Assembly: GCA_044227665.1 (NCBI GenBank)
Contig: JBGAWK010000040.1
Span: 1-22,701 of the forward strand
Length of the DNA stretch: 22,701 bases
DNA from: JBGAWK01 sp044227665
GTDB taxonomy: Bacteria > Bacteroidota > Bacteroidia > Chitinophagales > JADIYW01
Direction of reading: 5' to 3'
Shown here: positions 16,418 to 22,701 of the stretch, in pieces
Layout: every line of letters begins with the position of its first letter
How positions within the stretch are numbered: position 1 is the stretch's first letter
Translations under genes and position numbers: made by a program
The notes under the pieces: generated by a model
Seen by the model: only the letters and a program-made list of their open reading frames with translations
Told to the model about the DNA's origin: nothing
Databases searched by the model: none

Positions 16418-19400
16418 ATGAAAAAAATATTTCTACTTCTTTTTACCGTATTAGTTTTTCAAGGGTATGCTCAGAATGGCGTTCCTACTATAGCCACTAC
16501 ATACAGTCAAAATTTTAATTCATTGTCAGATGCCACATCTGCAACAAATTTTGTTTTAACAAATTGGTATTCCAATAAGACTACCTACAGAGGCAGCGAT
16601 GGCTCTAGTAACTCAGGGGGTCTGTACAGTTTTGGTACTGCCGCCTCAGATAGAGCTTTGGGCTCTCTAGGTTCTAGTTCTGCGGCTCCAATCTCTTTTG
16701 GAACTGGATTTCGTAATACTACCGGAAGTACCATTACTTCTATGACTATTACATACACAGGGGAGATGTGGCGCTTAGGTTCTGCCAAACTAGAAGATAG
16801 ACTTTTCTTTTTCTACAATACTTTGTCTGCCACATGGGATGATGCCAATAACTGGAATTTTGCTTCGTCTTTGGATTTTCAAACTCCTGATGAGTCTGGT
16901 ACCGTAGATACGAAAACTGATGGTAATGTTGCGCCTAATAAGAAGTCAATAACGGCTACCGTAAATATCAGCGTTCCTAATAATAGTATTCTTTGGATAA
17001 GATGGGTGGATTCCAATTCCACAGGTAGTGATTGCGCCCTGTCCGTGGATGATTTTTCCATATCTTTTGCTGCCTCTACTGTGCCATGTGCGGAGCCTGC
17101 GGCAAATCCTAATGCGGTAGTTTCCAGCAATGTCTCCTCTGCGTTCTATTCTATTACACATAATGCAGTAGCTGCTACGGGCTACTTGGTTGTCAATAGC
17201 ACTTCTCCGACCTTGTCAGCACTTCCTGTGGATGGTACAAACTATCCTGGAGGTACTTCACTGGGCGGAGGTACGGTAGTATCTAATGGTAACTCTACTA
17301 CTTTTAACGCTTCAGGCCTTAATGCTGGAACACAGTATTATTATTTTGTTTTTGCATACAATAATTCGGGCTGTATCAATGGGCCTAATTATAAGTTGCC
17401 AGCATTTACAGGTACTGTTACTACCAAAATTGCTAATTGTGTAGATCCTACTGCTTCGGCTACCAATTTGGCATTTTCTAATGTTACCAATACGCAGGTT
17501 CAGGGTTCTTATACCTTACCAAGTCCTACTTCCGACTCTGTTATAGTTCTCTATTCTACAAATGCTACTGTGGACTTTCCTATGGATTCTCAGTATTATG
17601 CTGCAGGGCAGACTATAGGAACAGGCACTAGATCTTGTATCGTATTGAATAAAACAAAATCGGGAACTACTTTTAGTATTTCAGGACTTACAGCTGGCAC
17701 GAGATATTATTTTTGGGTAATACCTTACAATTTTTGTCCTACAAATGGAGAGCAATACTATAGAGGTGCCTCTGTACTGAGAGCAGATACTGTTACAAGT
17801 GGTGGTTGTGAGAAACCTTCGGCTTCTGCTACAAATCTTTTATTTACCAATGTAACGAATACGCAGATTCAAGGTTCTTATACTTTGCCAAGTCCAACAT
17901 CAGACTCTATCATGGTGCTATATTCTTTAAATTCTTTTGTGGATTTTCCTCAAGATTCTCATACCTATGTTATAGGTCAAAATATTGGAACAGGTACTAA
18001 GCAGTGTACTGTATTAAATAAAACTAAGGCAGGCACTACTTTCTCTGCTTCAGGGCTGCTTGCTGGAACGAGATATTATTTTTGGGCGATACCTTATAAC
18101 TATTGTGCTAGTAATCAATATTACAAACAAACGGGTGTGATTAGAGATGATACGGTAACTGCAGGTACTGCATGTGGAGATCCTTCGGCATCTATAACTA
18201 ACTTAGCACTTACAGCACCGAATAGTACTACTGTAAATGGTACGTATAGCTTAGCATCACCAGCTTCTGATAGTGTTATTATTTTGATTTCTACCAATGG
18301 TTTTGTTGACTTGCCTCAAGATTTAAATCACTATTTAGTAGGGCAAACTATAGGTACCGGTAATTTGCAGTGTACGGTTTTGGATAAAAACAAAACGGAG
18401 ACTAATTTTACGGCTACAGGTCTTACCCCAAATACGAAATATCATTTTTGGGCTATTCCTTATAACTCTTGCCAGTTAGGACCGTATTATAGACTAAATG
18501 GCGTAATGAGAGACTCTATAATTACTCCTTCTACTTCTCCATGTACAGCACCTTCATCTGTAAGTTCTATTTCATTTACAGGTGTAGCTTCTACCACTTT
18601 ATCAGGTGGATTTGTTACTGGTTCTGCTACAGGTTATGTAGTGTTCATATCTTCAGGTGCGTTTAGCGGTACGGTATCAAATGGTACAAACTATACTGCT
18701 GGCCAGACGGTAGGAAATGGTACTGTCTTACAAAATGGAACATCTTCAGTATTTAGTGCTACAGGTCTTACGCCTAATACAAATTATTTTATCACAATTT
18801 TTGCATATAACAATACAGCTTGTGCTGGAGGTCCTGCATATAGTACTGCTACCGCCAATAATACTACTACGGTAAATGGTGCTTGCGTAGCTCCTACAGC
18901 GGTGGGTAGCGTGAATTTAGTAGGTATAACGTCTTCATCTTTAAGCGGTACGATTACAGCAGGTAGTGCTTCGGGGTATTTATATATTATTTCTCAAGGT
19001 GCATTTACTGGCGTAGTAACTAATGGGGCAAGCTATACCGTAGGACAAGTGCTAGGTAATGGTACTGTGATACAAAATAATACAAGTACTTCATGGATTG
19101 CAACGGGATTATCAGCGAATACAAGCTATACGATTTCTGTTTATGCATACAATAATACAGGATGTACAGGCGGACCTGCCTATGCCACAACAAGAAGTAT
19201 CACCCAGTCTACATCATTGGGAAATTGTGCTGCTCCTGTATCAAATCCTACCCCCGTTTCTTTTTCAGGTATTACCTCTACAAATATTAGCGGCAGTTTT
19301 ACTGCCAATGGAGCTACTGGCTATGTAGTTATGTATAGTACTAGTGCTGCAAGTATTCCAAATCCTGTAAATGGTACTATGTATGCTGTAGGAAATTTTG

Positions 19401-19846
19401 CGGGATATAGCGTTGTTTCAGTTGGTGCAGCCACCACATTCAATGTGACAACTAGCCCAAATACCAGATTATATTTCAAAGTCTTTGCTTATAATAATAC
19501 GGCTTGTGTGAATGGCCCTACTTATAATAATACGGCTACAGCATTTGATACAATTACACTAAATAGTACAGGTATAAAAGATTTAGTTAAAGGACCTAGC
19601 TTCAATGTATATCCTAATCCATCTATGAGTGGCAGGAATGTACAAATACAGTTTGATGAATTGTTATCAGGAGATGTCTCTTTGAGCATAATCTCACTGA
19701 GCGGAGAAGTGGTAGATGCTCGTATTATTTATCTTAAAAATCAAAATACTTTAGAAATTAATACTTCAAATCTTGCTAAAGGTATGTATCAGATTGTATT
19801 ACAAAAAGAGGATGCTTATAGTACAAATAAATTAATTATTCAATAG
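16418..19846 (+). CDS. Secreted fibronectin-module protein with T9SS type A sorting domain
   Basis: A 1142-residue protein starting at ATG 16418. An in-frame TTG at 16400 would only add six residues before the signal peptide and overlaps the -7 box. The signal peptide is MKKIFLLLFTVLVFQGYAQ. Residues ~24-220 form one domain (QNFNSL, DRALGSL, TYTGEMWR, WIRWVDSNSTGSDCALSVDDFS) of a type I associate with the N-termini of secreted Bacteroidota nuclease-like proteins. No catalytic residues are evident. Seven fibronectin-like modules of 114-123 residues follow, each opening with Cys (224, 341, 464, 586, 709, 823, 937). A type A sorting domain (1053-1142; FNVYPNPS, GMYQIVLQ, NKLIIQ) ends it. Role unknown; possibly binding or scaffolding. 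Confidence 0.88.
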   Translation: MKKIFLLLFTVLVFQGYAQNGVPTIATTYSQNFNSLSDATSATNFVLTNWYSNKTTYRGSDGSSNSGGLYSFGTAASDRALGSLGSSSAAPISFGTGFRNTTGSTITSMTITYTGEMWRLGSAKLEDRLFFFYNTLSATWDDANNWNFASSLDFQTPDESGTVDTKTDGNVAPNKKSITATVNISVPNNSILWIRWVDSNSTGSDCALSVDDFSISFAASTVPCAEPAANPNAVVSSNVSSAFYSITHNAVAATGYLVVNSTSPTLSALPVDGTNYPGGTSLGGGTVVSNGNSTTFNASGLNAGTQYYYFVFAYNNSGCINGPNYKLPAFTGTVTTKIANCVDPTASATNLAFSNVTNTQVQGSYTLPSPTSDSVIVLYSTNATVDFPMDSQYYAAGQTIGTGTRSCIVLNKTKSGTTFSISGLTAGTRYYFWVIPYNFCPTNGEQYYRGASVLRADTVTSGGCEKPSASATNLLFTNVTNTQIQGSYTLPSPTSDSIMVLYSLNSFVDFPQDSHTYVIGQNIGTGTKQCTVLNKTKAGTTFSASGLLAGTRYYFWAIPYNYCASNQYYKQTGVIRDDTVTAGTACGDPSASITNLALTAPNSTTVNGTYSLASPASDSVIILISTNGFVDLPQDLNHYLVGQTIGTGNLQCTVLDKNKTETNFTATGLTPNTKYHFWAIPYNSCQLGPYYRLNGVMRDSIITPSTSPCTAPSSVSSISFTGVASTTLSGGFVTGSATGYVVFISSGAFSGTVSNGTNYTAGQTVGNGTVLQNGTSSVFSATGLTPNTNYFITIFAYNNTACAGGPAYSTATANNTTTVNGACVAPTAVGSVNLVGITSSSLSGTITAGSASGYLYIISQGAFTGVVTNGASYTVGQVLGNGTVIQNNTSTSWIATGLSANTSYTISVYAYNNTGCTGGPAYATTRSITQSTSLGNCAAPVSNPTPVSFSGITSTNISGSFTANGATGYVVMYSTSAASIPNPVNGTMYAVGNFAGYSVVSVGAATTFNVTTSPNTRLYFKVFAYNNTACVNGPTYNNTATAFDTITLNSTGIKDLVKGPSFNVYPNPSMSGRNVQIQFDELLSGDVSLSIISLSGEVVDARIIYLKNQNTLEINTSNLAKGMYQIVLQKEDAYSTNKLIIQ
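17087..19573 (+). repeat. Seven tandem fibronectin-III-like modules
   Basis: Module starts are the Cys codons at 17087, 17438, 17807, 18173, 18542, 18884 and 19226. Modules 2-4 are one subfamily (GSYTLPSPTSDS, RYYFWAIPYN). Modules 5 and 6 are another (GNGTVIQN, FAYNNTAC). Modules 2 and 3 are the closest pair in protein sequence. The cysteine at each module head plus one near the YN strand suggests a disulfide per module. Confidence 0.75.
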
Positions 19847-19863
19847 AATAAAATCTTAATTTT

Positions 19864-19902
19864 GTTGAGGCACAACCTAAATGGTTGTGCCTCAACTTTT
19901 TT
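19864..19902 (+). terminator. Strong Rho-independent terminator
   Basis: A perfect 14-bp stem, 19864-19877 with 19883-19896 (core GAGGCACAACC / GGTTGTGCCTC), a five-base loop TAAAT, and six T at 19897-19902. It lies 17 bases after the stop of the fibronectin-module protein. The T run ends only 14 bases before the next gene's ATG. Confidence 0.92.
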
Positions 19903-19912
19903 AATAAAATTG
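19885..19912 (+). promoter_or_regulatory. Candidate promoter for the endonuclease gene, embedded in the terminator
   Basis: TTG (19885-19887), 17 bases, then TAAAATTG (19905-19912). The box has one mismatch to TAnnTTTG and ends four bases before ATG 19917. The TTG lies in the 3' arm of the terminator stem and the spacer covers the T run. Support is the repeated four-base spacing and the lack of room elsewhere after the terminator. Confidence 0.4.
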
Positions 19913-19916
19913 AATT

Positions 19917-22430
19917 ATGAAGTTTCTATACACTTGGGTGTTTTTTTTAACATTTCCCCTCCAAAGTTTTTCACAATATTACAATGGATTAGATACTACT
20001 TTGCGCTGCGGTGACTTTAAGACGGCGTTGCATAATCACATAAAGGCAAATACTACAGTACGAAGTTACGACGATATAGTTGTTGCTCATGCTTCCTATG
20101 ATACCCATAAAAGTGATGATGGATTGAGAACAATAATTTGGGATATGTATTCCGATAATCCTACAGGTGCTGAACCTTATGAATACCTGCCGATGGCAAA
20201 TAATAGATGTGGTACGCTTGTGAATGGCTCTCCATTAGATTATGACGGCGAAGGAGATTGTTACAACAGAGAACACTCTACACCAGCATCTTGGTACAAT
20301 GATGCTATGCCTATGTATACTGATTTTTTCAACTTAGTCCCTTCTGATGGATATGTAAATGGACAACGCAGTAACTGGCCTATGGCAAAAGTAGGCAATA
20401 TTAGTTGGACTTCTCAGAATGGATCAAAACTTGGTTCTAGTGCGACTTCAGGTATAAGTGGCACTGTATTTGAACCTCGTAATGAATATAAAGGTGACTT
20501 TGCCAGAATATTTTTATACATGTCCGTGAGATATCAGGATGTCATAGGAACCCTAAGAAATGGGAATGGCTCAAAAATATTTGCTAATAATTTATATCCT
20601 TCATTCACATCGCCGGCTATTGCATTATACATCCAATGGCATAATCAAGACCCCCCTTCTGCTAAAGAAATTGCTAGAAATAATGGAGGTCAAATATTTC
20701 AAGGTAATAGGAATCCTTTTGTAGATCATCCAGAATGGGTATATAAAATATGGGGTACTACAGGTTCATGTTCACCTGACATTTTACCTTGTGCTGTACC
20801 TACGACAGTAAGCAATTTATCTTTGACCAATATCACTTCAAGTAGCTTGGGGGGGTCTTTTCTAGGCAATGGTGCTACAGGATATGTAGTGATTCTTAGC
20901 CAAGGTACTTTTACAGGTAGTCTTTCAAATGGTACTACTTATTCAGTCAATCAAGTCATAGGCAATGGAACAGTTATACAGGTAGGAGCTTCTACTACGC
21001 TTAATGCAAATTCATTAAATCCTAGCACATCTTATACTATAAGTATTTTTGCTTATAATAATACAACTTGTTCTGGAGGGCCTGTTTATAGCCCCAAGGC
21101 TAGTGCCTCAGCTACTACTAGCTCCAACTGTGTAGCTCCAGCAAATAATATTAGTAATTTGATATTAACGCCGTCTATTAATTCAATAAACGTGAGTTTT
21201 GCACCATCACCTAATGCTGATAGATATTTAGTAGCTTATAGTCGTGACCCTATTACATTTATACCTCCTGATGGTACAACTCTCTTTGCCAATGAGATTA
21301 TAGGTAATGATACAATTGCATATTCTGGAACTAATACGAATATTACTATCAATAATCTTACCCCAAATTCAATGTATTATATAAAAGTATTTGCCTATAA
21401 TTATTGTAACGGAAGTCCCAAATATAATACGGTTGGTATAGAACGCTCTACTTCAACTTCAAGTGGTTGTACTGCTCCGCCTTCATTTTTTACTTATTTT
21501 GAGTTAATACCTTCCTTCACGGATATTCTTGTCAAGTACAACTCGCTAAGTGCTGACCGATATATGGTAATATACAGTACAGATGCTGTGACTTTCTTCC
21601 CTTCGGATAATATTACTTATCCTTCAGGTACATCTATAGGTAATGATATAGTATTTCAAAATACAGTAGATACATCCATTGTTATTACTGGACTATCACC
21701 CAATACAGAGTATTTTGTTAAGGTTATAGCCTTTAATTCATGTGATGGAATGCCCAAATATAATGCTTCATCTATAGCAGGTAACACATATACCTTGAAT
21801 GTTTCTTGTATTGCTCCAAGTACAAATCCTTCAAATCTTACCTTTAATAGTATTACGACTACTTCGCTTTCAGGGACATTTTTTCGGTCTGCTTTAGGCG
21901 CAGATGGATACATGGTAATCTATAATAGTACAGGATATGGCACTTTGCCTATTCCTTCCGACGGAGTAATATATTATACAGACATCGATTACGGTACATT
22001 TAAAGTAGCAACATTGGGGGCCATAAATACATTTTTACTGTCCGACCTAAATAGCAGTACAAGATATTACTTCAAAGTATTTGCCTATAACTCATGTGGC
22101 GGAATCCCCAAGTATAATCCTATTTACGCCGATGCAGAGGTACTCACCCTTACAGGTAGTACTCCTATACGTGAAAGCGCACTAAATACCCTGAAAATAT
22201 ACCCAAATCCACTTATAGGAGATGAGATAGTCATACAGAATCTTACATTAAGCGGCATAACCTCTATCTCTTGTGTAGATATAGAAGGAAAAGTAGTGCC
22301 ATTGTCTTTCGAGGCTTGTGGGGACGATGAAATATGTATTTATTTTAAGAAAATATCTTCAGGAATCTATATACTCAATGTACAGCGTTCTGATAGCATT
22401 TTTACAAATAAATTTATTGTTATAAAATAA
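19917..22430 (+). CDS. Secreted endonuclease I family nuclease with fibronectin modules and T9SS type A domain
   Basis: An 837-residue secreted protein. The signal peptide is residues 1-20 (ends QSFSQ). Residues ~25-282 are an endonuclease I (EndA/NucM type) domain, a periplasmic or extracellular DNase fold with a His-metal site. Marks are CYNREHS with catalytic His120, MYTDFFNLVPSDGYVNG, FEPRNEYKGDFARIFLYM, QWHNQDPPSAKEI and NRNPFVDHPEW. The usual Trp after REHS is Thr here. Four fibronectin-like modules start at C292, C405, C518 and C631. The type A sorting domain is ~751-837 (LKIYPNPL, SGIYILNVQ, NKFIVIK). It likely degrades extracellular DNA for nutrients or biofilm turnover. Confidence 0.93.
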   Translation: MKFLYTWVFFLTFPLQSFSQYYNGLDTTLRCGDFKTALHNHIKANTTVRSYDDIVVAHASYDTHKSDDGLRTIIWDMYSDNPTGAEPYEYLPMANNRCGTLVNGSPLDYDGEGDCYNREHSTPASWYNDAMPMYTDFFNLVPSDGYVNGQRSNWPMAKVGNISWTSQNGSKLGSSATSGISGTVFEPRNEYKGDFARIFLYMSVRYQDVIGTLRNGNGSKIFANNLYPSFTSPAIALYIQWHNQDPPSAKEIARNNGGQIFQGNRNPFVDHPEWVYKIWGTTGSCSPDILPCAVPTTVSNLSLTNITSSSLGGSFLGNGATGYVVILSQGTFTGSLSNGTTYSVNQVIGNGTVIQVGASTTLNANSLNPSTSYTISIFAYNNTTCSGGPVYSPKASASATTSSNCVAPANNISNLILTPSINSINVSFAPSPNADRYLVAYSRDPITFIPPDGTTLFANEIIGNDTIAYSGTNTNITINNLTPNSMYYIKVFAYNYCNGSPKYNTVGIERSTSTSSGCTAPPSFFTYFELIPSFTDILVKYNSLSADRYMVIYSTDAVTFFPSDNITYPSGTSIGNDIVFQNTVDTSIVITGLSPNTEYFVKVIAFNSCDGMPKYNASSIAGNTYTLNVSCIAPSTNPSNLTFNSITTTSLSGTFFRSALGADGYMVIYNSTGYGTLPIPSDGVIYYTDIDYGTFKVATLGAINTFLLSDLNSSTRYYFKVFAYNSCGGIPKYNPIYADAEVLTLTGSTPIRESALNTLKIYPNPLIGDEIVIQNLTLSGITSISCVDIEGKVVPLSFEACGDDEICIYFKKISSGIYILNVQRSDSIFTNKFIVIK
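20790..22166 (+). repeat. Four tandem fibronectin-III-like modules
   Basis: Modules begin at Cys codons 20790, 21129, 21468 and 21807, each about 113-120 residues. Module 1 (GNGTVIQV, SIFAYNNTTCSGGP) resembles modules 5-6 of the neighbouring protein more than its own module 2. Modules 2 and 3 share DRYLVAYS/DRYMVIYS and the YNxCxGxPKYN ending. Confidence 0.75.
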
Positions 22431-22471
22431 AAAAATATAATCCTTGCGCTGCAAGAGCCATTATACTTTTA

Positions 22472-22479
22472 TATATTTG
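22472..22479 (+). promoter_or_regulatory. Candidate -7 box (TATATTTG) for tRNA-Gln
   Basis: TATATTTG matches TAnnTTTG at all fixed positions and ends nine bases before the mature tRNA 5' end, a distance that fits initiation a few bases downstream of the box. The nearest upstream TTG is 25 bases away, slightly too far. Confidence 0.45.
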
Positions 22480-22488
22480 CAGCCTCAT

Positions 22489-22559
22489 TGACTTATGGTG
22501 TAACGGTAGCACAGCAGATTTTGGTTCTGTTAGTTAAGGTTCGAATCCTTGTAGGCCAA
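22489..22559 (+). tRNA. tRNA-Gln (anticodon TTG)
   Basis: The cloverleaf can be drawn by hand. Acceptor TGACTTA pairs with TAGGCCA at 22552-22558. The D arm is GTGT/GCAC with GG in the loop. The anticodon arm is GCAGA/TCTGT around a loop with TTG at 22521-22523. The T arm is TAAGG/CCTTG with loop TTCGAAT. The discriminator is A at 22559, and CCA is not encoded. The acceptor has an A3:C70 mismatch and a U5:G68 wobble; the 3' strand would pair perfectly with TGGCCTA. It is probably functional but the 5' acceptor strand is unusual. Confidence 0.88.
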
Positions 22560-22560
22560 C

Positions 22561-22592
22561 AAAAGCCATCCCAATTTCGGGGTGGCTTTTTT
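22561..22592 (+). terminator. Rho-independent terminator after tRNA-Gln
   Basis: A 12-bp stem with one T:G pair: AAAAGCCATCCC (22561-22572) with GGGGTGGCTTTT (22579-22590), loop AATTTC, and a T run of six at 22587-22592. It begins two bases after the tRNA. Confidence 0.9.
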
Positions 22593-22615
22593 ATTTTCTG
22601 CCCAAACGCATTTTT

Positions 22616-22701
22616 CTAGCTAATGCGGCTCCACACGCGGGCCTCTTTGGCCTCCACTTCGAGGTGGTTGCGCAGGCGCAGGTTATCGGGCGCCGACAGA
22701 T
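22616..22701 (-). CDS. C-terminal end of an unidentified GC-rich reading frame
   Basis: On the minus strand, 27 codons read in from the window edge and stop at TAG (22616-22618). The peptide includes APDNLRLRNHLEVEAKEARV and ends WSRIS. It is rich in charged helix-forming residues and uses GC-ending codons heavily, unlike all other genes here. I do not recognise the family. The stretch is about 64% GC (55 of 86). It is too short to prove coding, and a second frame on the same strand is also open. Confidence 0.4.
   Translation of the reverse strand, partial: LSAPDNLRLRNHLEVEAKEARVWSRIS

Noticed and set aside
22443..22455. CTTGC-GCT-GCAAG hairpin after the endonuclease gene
   Set aside because: The stem is only 5 bp and no T run follows, so it does not qualify as a terminator.

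Overview
The window reads as chromosomal DNA from a member of the Bacteroidota, probably an environmental lineage; I cannot place it below phylum. The grounds are three large secreted proteins with type IX secretion (T9SS) C-terminal sorting domains (one gliding-motility-associated 'type B', two 'type A'), several copies of the Bacteroidota -7 promoter box TAnnTTTG, no clear Shine-Dalgarno sequences, and low GC. About 86 bases at the right edge are different, at roughly 64% GC by hand count.

Layout. 1-2265 (+): the end of an isochorismatase-like hydrolase and a long-chain acyl-CoA ligase, 5 bases apart. 2357-3949: queG (-) and nth (+), divergent. 3956-6647 (+): a polysaccharide-type flippase overlapping an asparagine-synthetase-like PP-loop amide ligase that lacks the glutaminase cysteine; both probably follow nth in one transcription unit. 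6846-10700 (+): a 1284-residue CUB plus PKD/Ig-repeat surface protein. 10715-11581 (+): a PLP enzyme of the ACC deaminase/D-cysteine desulfhydrase family. 11562-13847 (-): a fatty acid desaturase, a family 2 glycosyltransferase and folK. 13897-15651 (+): sppA, divergent from folK and ending exactly against rsmI (-). 16418-22430 (+): two T9SS type A proteins built from the same fibronectin-like modules, one without a recognisable enzyme domain and one with an endonuclease I domain. A tRNA-Gln with a strong terminator follows, then the GC-rich end. No gene-free stretch exceeds 300 bases; the longest is 6648-6845 (198 bases), which holds a weak terminator-like hairpin and, at best, a partial promoter.

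How the genes fit together. Most are housekeeping: queuosine tRNA modification, base-excision repair, folate synthesis, 16S rRNA methylation, membrane proteolysis and lipid metabolism. Between them sit cell-envelope and secreted functions. The T9SS machinery that would export the three large proteins is not in the window.

The most interesting signal is regulatory. At several transcription-unit starts, TAnnTTTG or a one-mismatch form sits exactly four bases before the start codon (folK, queG, the glycosyltransferase, the desaturase, the endonuclease). This predicts leaderless or nearly leaderless mRNAs. For the endonuclease, the predicted promoter is embedded in the preceding gene's terminator. 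I found no CRISPR array, insertion sequence, prophage or recognised defence system.
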